Below, piece by piece: positions 37,511 through 45,938 of a DNA stretch of 64,000 nucleotides. The position numbers were made by a program, and so were the translations under genes. The DNA is from SP197 sp965242595. GTDB taxonomy: Bacteria; Pseudomonadota; Alphaproteobacteria; SP197. Every line of letters begins with the position of its first letter. Position 1 is the stretch's first letter. The stretch is from contig OZ251464.1 in NCBI GenBank assembly GCA_965242595.1, forward strand, positions 930,001 through 994,000. The letters are read 5' to 3'. The notes under the pieces are model-generated. The model was not told the DNA's origin and did no database searches. It worked only from the letters and a program-made list of their open reading frames with translations.

Positions 37511-38412
37511 TGGCCGCAGCGCCTTCCGGGCGCGGAGAAAGCTACCGCCTGGGCCTGGTCCTGGTCACATCGGCCGGGCTGTTGTGGAGCCTGGGCGGGC
37601 TTTTCTTCCGCATGATCGATCAGGCGACGGTGTGGCAGGTGGTCGCCGGGCGCACCTTCTTCCTGGCCGCCTGCTGCATCCTGTTCCTGGCCTGGCGCCA
37701 CGGCCGCGCCCTTCCCGGCGCCTTTCGCCGCATGGGCCGCTGGGGGCTGGCCGGGGCCTGCGGCATCGCCATCGCCAACACCCTGTTCATGTTCGCCCTG
37801 GCGCACACCTATGTCGCCAACGCCGTGCTGATGCTGGCGGCGGCGCCGGTGCTGGCGGCCGGGCTGGGATGGCTGTTGCTGCGCGAGCCGGTGCGCCCGG
37901 CCACCGCCGCCGCCATGGCCGGCGTGGCGGCCGGGCTGGCCACCATGGTCTCCGGCGGGCTGGGCACGGATCGCTGGCTGGGCGATGTGCTGGCGGTGGG
38001 CGCCGTGGCGGGTTTCGCCCTGATCACGGTGGCCCTGCGCGCCGGGCGCCATGTCGAGATGCTGCCCTGCATCGCCCTGGGCGCCACCATGGCGGCGCTG
38101 TTCGCCACCGCCATGGCGTTCGTCGGCGGCGAGGGGCTGGCATTCGCCCCCGCCGACCTGTTCTGGTGCGCCATCATGGGAATCGTGCAGCTCGCCTTCG
38201 GCATGATGCTGTTCGTTGCCGGCTCGAAACATGTGCCGGCCGGCGAGCTGGCGCTGTTGACGCTGACCGAGGCGGTTTTCGCCCCGCTCTGGGTGTGGTG
38301 GTTCTTGGGCGAGCTGCCGGTGCCGGCCACCTTCTGGGGCGGCGCCATCGTGCTGGCCGCCATCGCCGCCAACGCGCTTGCCGGCCTCGCCCGCCAGCCG
38401 CCCCGGGCCTGA
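37510..38412 (+). CDS. EamA/DMT-family transporter
   Basis: A 300-residue inner-membrane protein with about ten hydrophobic helices in two EamA repeats (GLLWSLGGLFFRM in the first, ALLTLTEAVFAPLWVW in the second). The ATG overlaps the stop of the MttB-family gene, so the two are coupled and it may move a substrate or product of that pathway. The Leu/Thr-Glu-AVFAP motif near the C-terminus is typical of DMT permeases. Confidence 0.87.
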   Translation: MAAAPSGRGESYRLGLVLVTSAGLLWSLGGLFFRMIDQATVWQVVAGRTFFLAACCILFLAWRHGRALPGAFRRMGRWGLAGACGIAIANTLFMFALAHTYVANAVLMLAAAPVLAAGLGWLLLREPVRPATAAAMAGVAAGLATMVSGGLGTDRWLGDVLAVGAVAGFALITVALRAGRHVEMLPCIALGATMAALFATAMAFVGGEGLAFAPADLFWCAIMGIVQLAFGMMLFVAGSKHVPAGELALLTLTEAVFAPLWVWWFLGELPVPATFWGGAIVLAAIAANALAGLARQPPRA

Positions 38413-38493
38413 TCGCAAGCCCCGCGCCCTTGCCGGGGCCTTGCGAACGGCTATGCTGCCCGCCACCACCGAAATGTTGGGGGAGGGGGCGTC

Positions 38494-38850
38494 GTGCCCA
38501 CGGCAGATCGCTATCTAAGGGGCGCGGTCGAGGTGCCGGCGAGCCGAACCCTGGTCGTGATCGGCGCCCAGTCGCCGGCCGGGCCGGATGGCGCGCTGGC
38601 TGCGGATGCCGCCGGCCAATGCGCCGCCGTGTGGGCAAAGCTGGTGGCGGCCCTGGCCGAAAAGGGCCTGGAGCCGCGCCATATCGTAGCCCTGGAAACG
38701 GATGTGGCCGCCCGCCGCCATCTGGCCGCCGCCCGGGCCGAACAGGCCCGCCATCTGCGCCACCACATCGCGGAAACGGTGCGCATCGCCGCCCTGGCCC
38801 AGGAAGGTTGGCTGGTGCAGGTTTCGGCCCTGGCCGCCGTCACCCGCTGA
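38494..38850 (+). CDS. RidA/YjgF-like protein with degenerate active site
   Basis: A 118-residue protein of the RidA fold family. RidA deaminates reactive enamines using a conserved Arg in a region that here reads HHIAETVRIAALAQEG, so the catalytic Arg seems shifted or lost. Supporting segments are VVIGAQSPAGPDGAL and IVALETDVAA. It starts at GTG after GGGGGAGGGGGC. It lies eight bases before a glycosyltransferase gene. Function may be non-enzymatic. Confidence 0.65.
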   Translation: MPTADRYLRGAVEVPASRTLVVIGAQSPAGPDGALAADAAGQCAAVWAKLVAALAEKGLEPRHIVALETDVAARRHLAAARAEQARHLRHHIAETVRIAALAQEGWLVQVSALAAVTR

Positions 38851-38857
38851 TCCGGCC

Positions 38858-39796
38858 ATGGCCAGGGCCGCGCCCGACGTCGCACCCGATGTTTCCCCCG
38901 ATGTTTCGATCGTCCTGCCCTGCTACAACGGCCACGCCTTCCTGGCCCGGGCCGTGGCCAGCGCCTGCGGCCAGGATCTGGAGGCAAAGGAAATCATCGT
39001 CATCGACGATGGCTCCACCGCGCCGCAAATGGCCGCTGCGCTCGCCCTGCTGCCGCAGGGCGTCAGGGTGGTCCGGCAGGAAAACCGCGGCCAGGCCGCC
39101 GCCCGCAACCGGGGGTTCCAGGTCGCCCGCGCCCGCTATGTTCTGCCGCTGGATTGCGACGACTGGATCGAGGCCGATTACGCGCGCCGGGCGCTGGAGC
39201 TGATCGCCGGGCGCGAAGACGCCTTCGTCTATTCATGGGTGCAAACCTTCGGCCAATACCGGGCCGTGCTGCGGAAACACTGGGATCCCTTCGTTCAGCT
39301 GTTCGACAACCGGCTTTCCTATTCCATGCTGATCCCCAGGGCGCTGTGGCAGCGTGTGGGCGGCTATGACGAAGCCATGCGGCTGGGCAGCGAGGATTGG
39401 GATTTCAACATCCGGCTGGGGCTGGCGGGGGCGGAAGGCCTGTGCCTGCCCGAACCCTTGCTTCACTATCGAATTTCCGCCACCGGCATGTGGCAATCGC
39501 TGGGGCGCCACCACTATGGCGCCGCGTGGCGCGGGATACAGCGCAAGCATCCCGATATCTACCGCCTGCCCGCGCTTTTGCGTCGGCTGCGCGCCCGGCC
39601 GGACCAGCGCAGGCGGCCCGCCGCATGGCTTCTGCTGGCGTTCTATGTCGTGCACCGCCTGCTGCCGGTGGCGCTGTCCTCGCCGCTGCTCCGCATGGCC
39701 AGCGTCCTGCGCGGCCATCTGCGCGCCCGGGCGAAAAGCCTCGCCCCCGCTACCGGCCGGTGCAATCTGCCGCCTGCCAGTCGCAATGGCGACTGA
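38858..39796 (+). CDS. Family 2 glycosyltransferase
   Basis: A 312-residue GT-A fold transferase. It opens with DVSIVLPCYNGHAFLARAV, has IIVIDDGSTAP, the NRGFQVARARYVLPLDCDDW segment with the DxD-like metal site, and a late GSEDWDFNIRLGLAG. The C-terminal 80 residues are basic with a hydrophobic stretch that may dock on the membrane. The first 15 residues contain a short APDV-SPDV repeat. It overlaps the next gene by 11 bp. Sugar and acceptor unknown. Confidence 0.87.
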   Translation: MARAAPDVAPDVSPDVSIVLPCYNGHAFLARAVASACGQDLEAKEIIVIDDGSTAPQMAAALALLPQGVRVVRQENRGQAAARNRGFQVARARYVLPLDCDDWIEADYARRALELIAGREDAFVYSWVQTFGQYRAVLRKHWDPFVQLFDNRLSYSMLIPRALWQRVGGYDEAMRLGSEDWDFNIRLGLAGAEGLCLPEPLLHYRISATGMWQSLGRHHYGAAWRGIQRKHPDIYRLPALLRRLRARPDQRRRPAAWLLLAFYVVHRLLPVALSSPLLRMASVLRGHLRARAKSLAPATGRCNLPPASRNGD

Positions 39797-40283
39797 AGAA
39801 TATGGCACCTGCGCGAAAAGCGGCCACCCGCTGCGCCGCATCGTCTCCGGCGGCCAGACCGGGGCCGACCGGGCGGCGCTGGATGTGGCGCTGGCGCTGG
39901 GCATCGCCGCCGGCGGCTGGGCGCCGAAGGGCCGGCGCGCCGAAGACGGCAGCATCGCCCAGTGCTATCCCCTGGCCGAAACCCCACTGCGCCGCTACAG
40001 CCAGCGCACCGAATGGAATGTCCGCGACAGCGACGCCACCCTGATCGTAGCCCGCCGCCCGCTGACAGGCGGCACGGCGCTAACCGAACGCCTGACCCGC
40101 GCCTGGGGCAGACCCTGCCTGGTGCTGAACCCGAACGACAACAACGGCCCCGCCACCCTGCGCGCCTGGCTGGAAGCCAACGCCGTAGCCGTGCTGAACG
40201 TAGCCGGCCCGCGCGAAGGCGAAACCCCCGATGCCTACCCCGCCACCGCCCGCCTGCTACGCGCCCTCCTGGCTGGAGACTGA
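39786..40283 (+). CDS. SLOG-superfamily putative molybdenum carrier protein
   Basis: A 165-residue protein beginning with the nucleotide-binding signature RIVSGGQTGADRAALDVAL, followed by GGWAPKGRRAEDG, NVRDSDATLIVA and GGTALTERL. These match the putative molybdenum carrier family (Rossmann-like SLOG fold, related to YpsA and LOG). The ATG lies inside the 3' end of the glycosyltransferase gene. Function in the family is unproven; it may bind a nucleotide ligand. Confidence 0.82.
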   Translation: MATEEYGTCAKSGHPLRRIVSGGQTGADRAALDVALALGIAAGGWAPKGRRAEDGSIAQCYPLAETPLRRYSQRTEWNVRDSDATLIVARRPLTGGTALTERLTRAWGRPCLVLNPNDNNGPATLRAWLEANAVAVLNVAGPREGETPDAYPATARLLRALLAGD

Positions 40284-40320
40284 GCCATGGGGAGTTCTGC
40301 TTTGAACCAGGGCAAGCCCC

Positions 40321-40794
40321 TTACCGGAGCGAGGTCGAAGGCGGGCGGTCATAGCTCTGCAAAAGCATGTTGAGCGACCAGATCCGAACGCGCCGGTTCT
40401 GGTGAAGCTTACACGCGGTCTCCCAGTCCTTAACGATGGAAAGGTTGTTCAGCCCCCGCCCCCTCATGGCATGATCTGGAAAGTCTTCGAGCCAGCGGCA
40501 GAGCGATGGCCGGTCCGGGAAACGGGTTGGAACCCAGGGAGAGCGCCCGTCCAGTGCCTCGTGGATGTTGTCACGAAAGCCCTTGGCATAGCGACGCCGC
40601 AACCCGCCGTCCGAAAGGTCGGCGATATGGTCGCCGGTCTCGAATATGGCCGCCATCGGCAGCAACAAGCTCGCTCCGCCATCCACCAGCGCCCTGAATT
40701 GTTGGAAAATTTCGCCGCGTTTCTGGTTGAAGCCGGGGACATCAAGCACGTTGAGCAGAACGCTCGTGTCGAGGATAACGACCTCCGCCGTCAT
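40321..40794 (-). CDS. PIN-like nuclease-domain protein, partner of AAA ATPase
   Basis: A 157-residue protein with a PIN-like N-terminus, VVILDTSVLLNVLD (Asp9), a mid Glu (IFETGD, Glu52) and a C-terminal RGRGLNNLSIVKDWE. In related PIN-like proteins I would expect Asp where this segment has Asn, so the metal site may be altered. The start ATG overlaps the stop of the upstream ATPase gene as ATGA, indicating obligate co-translation. The pair resembles ATPase-plus-nuclease defence or toxin modules in layout, but I know of no named system with this exact combination. Confidence 0.7.
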   Translation of the reverse strand: MTAEVVILDTSVLLNVLDVPGFNQKRGEIFQQFRALVDGGASLLLPMAAIFETGDHIADLSDGGLRRRYAKGFRDNIHEALDGRSPWVPTRFPDRPSLCRWLEDFPDHAMRGRGLNNLSIVKDWETACKLHQNRRVRIWSLNMLLQSYDRPPSTSLR

Positions 40795-42089
40795 CCTGCT
40801 GTCTGCCACAGTTCGTCCAGCCAGGCACGGGCGCGCTGCCGCTTTTCCTCCGGGCCGGGATGGTTCTTGACGAACCGGTCGATGGTGCCGCCCGTCATCA
40901 GGTGGCCAACCGTTCCCTGTGCGACGAGCTCCGGGTAATCCGGGATACCCTCCAGGCGCGTCAATCGGCTGTCGCCCGTTTCAGGATGGCGATAGCAGAA
41001 CATCACATTCGGCACCGCATCGTCCGGCAGGGCGTCCAGCAGAGCGGGGTTATGGCTGCTGATAAGGATGCAGAGCTTGCGTCGCCCGGCGATGCGCGAC
41101 AGCCGCTCCAGAAGATGCCCCACGCGGCTGGGGTGGACGCCGTTATCGATCTCCTCGATAACGACCAGGCTGCCCTCAGGCGCCGACAACACCGCGGCGG
41201 CGGTGGCGAGAACGCGCAGCGTGCCATCGGAGAGCAGCGCGGCATCGTAGCCGGTTTCCTTGCCGCCGAAGGTCTCCGTAAGCTTGACCATGACCTCGCC
41301 ACGCTCGGTCTCGATGAAGTCGATGTTCGAAATGTCCTGTTCCGGCAAGGCTTCCACAAATCTCAGCAGCTGACCTTTAACTCTGTCTTCTCGGCAAAGA
41401 TTGAACAGAACGCCGGACAGGCTGGCGCCGTCCCCCGTCAGCACATGCTCGTTCCTGAAGCTGTAGCCCCGCATGACCGCCGGTTGCGGGTCGAGGAAGA
41501 CGGTATCCGACAACAGCTTCTGGCACTGACCGGCGGCTTCCGGGATCGTTTTCTGCGCTTTCTTGTGGCTGCGCCCGAATCGCGCCGGGCTTTGCAGCTG
41601 TGTCAAAGCCGCCATCTCTCCGTTGCAGGTCACCTGCGGTTTCCTGCCCCCGCGCATGAAATTGTTGTAGGCGACACGCATGTCGCCGCCGGCTTGTGAA
41701 GCAGACTCAACCCGGAACAAGGGAAAACCGGAATCATGCGAGGCAAGTCTCTCACCTGCGATGCGAAGCTCCCCCTCTCCCCGCTTCTCCAGTTCGATCG
41801 CATAGCTCTCCCACGCCATGTCGGTGGCGTGGCACGATAGCGAGAAGGAAGATGCGCCGCGAAAACCGAGCTCGCCCACCGTCCCGCGTATCGGGCAGCC
41901 TCCATTTTGCACTGCATGATGGATCGATCCGAGCCTGTTGCCCCGAGCGATCCAGGAGAGCAGGCGCAAGGCCTCGATGGCGTTGCTCTTGCCGGAGGCA
42001 TTGGCGCCGATCATAACCGTCAAAGGCGCCAGCTTCAGCGTCGCCTTGCGATAGCTCTTGAAGCGTTCGATGGTAACGCTGCTCAACAT
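40791..42089 (-). CDS. AAA_21/OLD-like ATPase paired with PIN-like protein
   Basis: A 432-residue ATPase of the RecF/ABC-like AAA_15/21 group. The N-terminus MLSSVTIERFKSYRKATLK leads to Walker A GANASGKS (residues 28-35). A signature-like LLSDGTLRVLATAAAVL precedes Walker B VVIEEIDNGVHP (about 310) and the His switch LISSHNPALLDAL (about 343). No Toprim domain follows, unlike OLD nucleases. ATG 42089 has GGGGGGTGGGA upstream; an in-frame GTG lies two codons earlier. Base composition is lower in GC than in the sugar genes beside it. It ends in the ATGA start of the PIN-like gene. Confidence 0.83.
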   Translation of the reverse strand: MLSSVTIERFKSYRKATLKLAPLTVMIGANASGKSNAIEALRLLSWIARGNRLGSIHHAVQNGGCPIRGTVGELGFRGASSFSLSCHATDMAWESYAIELEKRGEGELRIAGERLASHDSGFPLFRVESASQAGGDMRVAYNNFMRGGRKPQVTCNGEMAALTQLQSPARFGRSHKKAQKTIPEAAGQCQKLLSDTVFLDPQPAVMRGYSFRNEHVLTGDGASLSGVLFNLCREDRVKGQLLRFVEALPEQDISNIDFIETERGEVMVKLTETFGGKETGYDAALLSDGTLRVLATAAAVLSAPEGSLVVIEEIDNGVHPSRVGHLLERLSRIAGRRKLCILISSHNPALLDALPDDAVPNVMFCYRHPETGDSRLTRLEGIPDYPELVAQGTVGHLMTGGTIDRFVKNHPGPEEKRQRARAWLDELWQTAG

Positions 42090-42102
42090 TCCCACCCCCC
42101 GG

Positions 42103-43407
42103 CTACAGCCGCCACAGGTCGATGCCCTCGGGGCGTGTCGCCCGGTCCAGCACCCCCTTCACGTCGAATACACCGCCCCGCCCATCGCGCAGCCTGGCCA
42201 CGATGGCAGGCCAGCCACCGGCGGCATATTCGTCATGGGCCACCGCCAGCACCACCGCATCGGCGGGCAGAAGCGCTTCGTCCGCCAGCGGCGCAATGCC
42301 ATAAAGGCGCTGCGCCTCTTGCGCGCGAACATGGCGGTCCGAAACCTGCACGGCAAGGCCATAGCTTTCCAGCTCGCGCACCACATCCACCACCCGCGTG
42401 TTGCGCAAATCGGCGACATTTTCCTTGAACGCCAGCCCCAGCACCGTCACCACCGCCCCCTGCGCCGTCTGCCCGCGCCGCATCAGATATTTCACCACCT
42501 GGCCGGCAATATGGGCGCCCATGCCGTCGTTGATGCGCCGGCCCGCCAGCACGAAGGGCGAGTCGTAATCCAGCGCTGCCGCCTTATAGGTCAGATAATA
42601 GGGATCCACGCCGATACAGTGACCCCCGACCAGCCCCGGCACATAGGCGTGAAAGTTCCACTTGGTGCCCGCCGCCGCCAGCACGTCGCGGGTATCGATG
42701 CCCATGCGGCCGAAGATCAGCGCCAGTTCGTTCATCAGCGCAATGTTGATGTCGCGCTGCACATTCTCAGCGATCTTCGCCGCCTCCGCCACCTCGATCG
42801 AAGGCGCGCGATGAACCCCGGCCGCCACCACCGATTCATACATGGCGGCCACGATATCCAGCGTCGCCTTGTCCTGCGCGGCAACGATCTTGACGATGCG
42901 GGAAAACGGCTTCCCGCGGTGGCCGGGGGCCAGCCGTTCGGGCGAATAGCCGACGCTGAAATCCACCCCGCATGTCAGCCCCGAGGCCTCTTCCAGCAAC
43001 GGCATGCAAACCTCGCGCGTCGTTCCGGGATAAACCGTCGATTCGAACACCACGATATCGCCCGCCTTCAGCCGCCGCCCCACCCTGCCGGTCGCGTCCA
43101 GCAACGGTTTCAAGTCCGGGCGCTGGCTCGAATCGATCGGTGTCGGCGCCGCCACAATGTGGAAATCCGCCGCCCCCAGCGCCTCGTCGTCGTCGCAAAA
43201 AAGAATGTCGGCCGCCGCCAGCCCGCCCGTCCCCACATCCCCCAGATTCACATCCCGGTTGCGGTCCACGCCGCGCCGCAGTTCCGCCACCCTGGCGGCG
43301 TCGATATCGAAGGCCACAACCCGGCCATGGCGGGCAAAGGCCATGGCAACGGGCAGACCGACATAGCCGATGCCCACCACCGCAACCTTGCGCGCGGGCG
43401 CCGTCAC
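42103..43407 (-). CDS. Nucleotide-sugar (UDP-HexNAc) 6-dehydrogenase, TviB/WbpO-like
   Basis: A 434-residue enzyme oxidising a UDP-N-acetylhexosamine or similar to the uronic acid with two NAD. It has the Rossmann motif AVVGIGYVGLPVA, FESTVYPGTTREV, SVGYSPERLAPG, and the catalytic Cys in GGHCIGVDPYYL, with LGLAFKENVADLRNTR in the C-terminal domain. The sequence is closer to the Vi-antigen TviB/WbpO branch than to UDP-glucose dehydrogenase. It sits downstream of the epimerase and membrane-protein genes on the same strand. Confidence 0.9.
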   Translation of the reverse strand: MTAPARKVAVVGIGYVGLPVAMAFARHGRVVAFDIDAARVAELRRGVDRNRDVNLGDVGTGGLAAADILFCDDDEALGAADFHIVAAPTPIDSSQRPDLKPLLDATGRVGRRLKAGDIVVFESTVYPGTTREVCMPLLEEASGLTCGVDFSVGYSPERLAPGHRGKPFSRIVKIVAAQDKATLDIVAAMYESVVAAGVHRAPSIEVAEAAKIAENVQRDINIALMNELALIFGRMGIDTRDVLAAAGTKWNFHAYVPGLVGGHCIGVDPYYLTYKAAALDYDSPFVLAGRRINDGMGAHIAGQVVKYLMRRGQTAQGAVVTVLGLAFKENVADLRNTRVVDVVRELESYGLAVQVSDRHVRAQEAQRLYGIAPLADEALLPADAVVLAVAHDEYAAGGWPAIVARLRDGRGGVFDVKGVLDRATRPEGIDLWRL

Positions 43408-43554
43408 CCCAACGGCCCCGCCGCGCCCGACCCGTTCCAGGCGCCGTCACCCTGAAGCGATCCGGTCTGCATGGCACCGCATGTCCGCCCGAAAGCCGCC
43501 CGCATCATGGCCCCCCGGCCCGCAAACGGCAACGCCGCCCCTGCCGTGGCCGCC

Positions 43555-44508
43555 TCAGCCCCCGCCGGCGCGTTCGGCAAACCATGCCCAGGTGCGCCGC
43601 AGCCCTTCCGCCAGCGGTGTCGCCGGGCGCCAGCCCAGCCCTTCGCGCGCCCGGCTCACATCCGTCCAGTTGTGGCGCACCTCGCCGGCGCGAAAAGGCC
43701 GATAGCGAATCTCCGGGCGGGCGCTGCGCCCGCTGGCGGCCACGATCTCGTCGATCAGCCGCTCCAGATCGGTGCCGCTGCCGCTGCCCAGCTGAAACAC
43801 GCCCGCATTCCGGGCCGCCAGCGCCGCCACGATGCCCTCGCAGATATCGTCCACATAAATATAGTCGCGCGTCTGGCTGCCGTCGCCATAAACCACCAGC
43901 GCCTCGTCCGCCAGCATCCGCCGCATGAAGGCCGCCACCACCGTGCCCTTGCGGAAAGACAGCGGCCCATAAACATTCGAAAAGCGCAGCGACACCGGCT
44001 TCATGCCATAGGCGCCGGCATAGGCCGAACACCACACCTCCACCGCCGCCTTGCCGGCGCCATAGGGCGATGTGGGGCGGCAGACCATCTCTTCGTGCAC
44101 CGGCGATGGCGCCTCGCCCAGGATGGCGCCGCCGGTAGAGGCGTTCACCAGCCGCTCCACCCCCGCCTCGCGCATCGCTTCCAGCAGCTGAAAACTGCCG
44201 CCGACATTGACGTCGAAGCTGCGCTGCGGACAGGCCACCGAGTCCACCACCTCGGTCTCCGCCGCCAGATGCACCACCGCATCCACGCCCTGCAAAACGC
44301 GCCCCAGCAGCGCCCGGTCGCGGATATCGCCCTTCACGAATTCCACCTGCCAGGGGGCCAGCGCCTGGCGATGGCCGCGGGATTCGTCGTCCAGCACCCG
44401 GATGTGGCCGGCCAGGCCACGCTCGGCCATCATCCTCACCAGGTTGGCGCCGATAAAGCCCGCCCCGCCGGTGATCAGCAGCCGGCCCGGCCCGCCCCCC
44501 GCGCTCAT
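43555..44508 (-). CDS. NAD-dependent sugar epimerase/dehydratase (GalE/TviC-like)
   Basis: A 317-residue extended SDR acting on a nucleotide sugar. It has the GGAGFIGANLVR nucleotide loop, VVHLAAETEVVDSV, a catalytic Ser/Thr in NASTGGA, the YGAGK pair and LRFSNVYGPLSF. Combined with the adjacent TviB-like dehydrogenase it could make a 4-epimerised UDP-hexosaminuronic acid for a surface polysaccharide. The start ATG gives MSAGGGPGRLLITGGAGFIG; the frame is open upstream to 44646. Confidence 0.88.
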   Translation of the reverse strand: MSAGGGPGRLLITGGAGFIGANLVRMMAERGLAGHIRVLDDESRGHRQALAPWQVEFVKGDIRDRALLGRVLQGVDAVVHLAAETEVVDSVACPQRSFDVNVGGSFQLLEAMREAGVERLVNASTGGAILGEAPSPVHEEMVCRPTSPYGAGKAAVEVWCSAYAGAYGMKPVSLRFSNVYGPLSFRKGTVVAAFMRRMLADEALVVYGDGSQTRDYIYVDDICEGIVAALAARNAGVFQLGSGSGTDLERLIDEIVAASGRSARPEIRYRPFRAGEVRHNWTDVSRAREGLGWRPATPLAEGLRRTWAWFAERAGGG

Positions 44509-44575
44509 GCCGGCCGCACGGAGCGCCGGCCCGTTCGATCGTGCACGATGGCGCCTCCCGGCAAGCGGCCTCCCC

Positions 44576-45673
44576 CTAGCAAAAACCGCCCCGCCGGCGC
44601 AACCCGCCGCGCCCTCCATCGCCGCCTTCCCTCGGCGGCCCCCCACTTCGGCGGCCCATCTTCGCGCTCTGCGGCCCTCCGCCCCCCCTGGATGGCAGCC
44701 ATGGCAGCCAATAGCAGGCCAGCCCCACCAGCGTGGGCGGCAGCCACAGGGCGTGAACGGTCAGCGCCAGCGCGGCGGCGGTTTCCTGCGAGGCCCCCCA
44801 CACGGCAAAGCCCTGGGCGGCGAACCAGTCGAAGGTGCCGATATGGCCGGGCGCGCCGGGAACGGCCGTCGCCAGCGTGCCGGCGGCCAGCGCCAGCCAC
44901 GGCGCCAGCGCCGCGCCGCCGGGTTGCAGCACCGCCGCCAGCACCACAAAGGCCATGCCCTCGCAGGCCCACACGGCGGCCGAAAGGCCGCTCAGCGCCA
45001 GCGTCGCCGCTGGCGATCGCATCACCGCCAGCGCCGCCAGCAGATGGTCGCCCTGGCGCGCCAGCGCCTGCGGCCAGCCGCGCCGGGCCAGCCACGGATA
45101 GCCCTCCAGATGCCGGCACAGGCGCTGAAACAGGCGCCTGGCCAGCGGCGGAAACAGCATCGCCGCCAGCAACGCCGCCACCGCCAGCGCCGCCAGCCAG
45201 GCCGCCGCCACCACAAAGCCTTGCGGCAGGGCGCCCTGCGGCAGGGCCAGCAGACAGGCGAAGAAGATGGCGGCCAGAAACACCACATCCAGGGCGCGCT
45301 CGATCGCCAGCGTGCCCAGCACGCGCATGGCCGGCGAGCGCAGCTGGCGGCGAAACCCCACCACCCGCAGCGCGTCGCCGGCCCGCAGCGGCAGCACATT
45401 GTTCACCGCCATGCTGGCAAGAAAGGGGCGCGCGCAGGCCACCAGCGGCAGCCCCGGTTCCAGGGCGCGCAGCATCCACCACCAGCGCAGAATGCGCAGC
45501 CCATGGGCGGCGGCGATAAAGGCCAGCGCCAGCAGCACCGATGCCACCGACAGGCCGGCAAAGGCCCGCTCCAGCGCATCGCCCTCCAGCTCATGCGCCA
45601 GCAGCCAGACGAATCCCACCGCAACCGCCAGCCCGAAAACCAGCCGCAAGCGACGAACCCCCACCCCCGTCAC
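44576..45673 (-). CDS. YbhN/LPG-synthase-TM-type membrane protein
   Basis: A 365-residue protein with about eight hydrophobic helices, belonging to the lysylphosphatidylglycerol-synthase TM (UPF0104) family, often linked to lipid or glycolipid translocation. Typical segments are HGLRILRWWWMLRAL, NNVLPLRAGDALRVV, ALERALDV-like and GAPGHIGTFDWF. The C-terminal 35 residues are a Gly/Arg tail. It heads a minus-strand run continuing through the epimerase and dehydrogenase, so a role in moving a lipid-linked sugar is possible. Confidence 0.82.
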   Translation of the reverse strand: MTGVGVRRLRLVFGLAVAVGFVWLLAHELEGDALERAFAGLSVASVLLALAFIAAAHGLRILRWWWMLRALEPGLPLVACARPFLASMAVNNVLPLRAGDALRVVGFRRQLRSPAMRVLGTLAIERALDVVFLAAIFFACLLALPQGALPQGFVVAAAWLAALAVAALLAAMLFPPLARRLFQRLCRHLEGYPWLARRGWPQALARQGDHLLAALAVMRSPAATLALSGLSAAVWACEGMAFVVLAAVLQPGGAALAPWLALAAGTLATAVPGAPGHIGTFDWFAAQGFAVWGASQETAAALALTVHALWLPPTLVGLACYWLPWLPSRGGGGPQSAKMGRRSGGPPREGGDGGRGGLRRRGGFC

Positions 45674-45740
45674 CGCCCCCTCCCCACCGCCTTCTCCCGA
45701 TACCGCCCCGCTCCACGTCCCCTATACCACCCCTACACAG

Positions 45741-45840
45741 CAGCACGCCCCCGTGCTGCGTCATGAAAGGAGCCCGGCACGCCCCCGTGCTGCGTTATGC
45801 AAAGAGTCCAGCACACCCCCGGGCTGCGTCATGCCCGCCA
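45741..45840 (+). repeat. Three tandem 34-bp palindromic repeats
   Basis: Units begin at 45741, 45775 and 45809, an exact 34-bp period. Each opens with the palindrome CAGCACGCCCCCGTGCTG (second: CGGCACG..., third: CAGCACACCCCCGGGCTG) and continues GCGTYATGMAA before a short linker. It is the same family as at 5127, where the period is 31 bp. The array lies between divergent genes: the YbhN-type gene and the AlbA_2 gene. Confidence 0.85.
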
Positions 45841-45938
45841 GGCCGGAACCCCGCTTGCGCCGCGCCCGCCCGCGCCTATACTGCCAGAGGACGCGGCAAC
45901 ACGGTCCCTCTGCGCGCATCTGCGCATCGCACCCGCCC

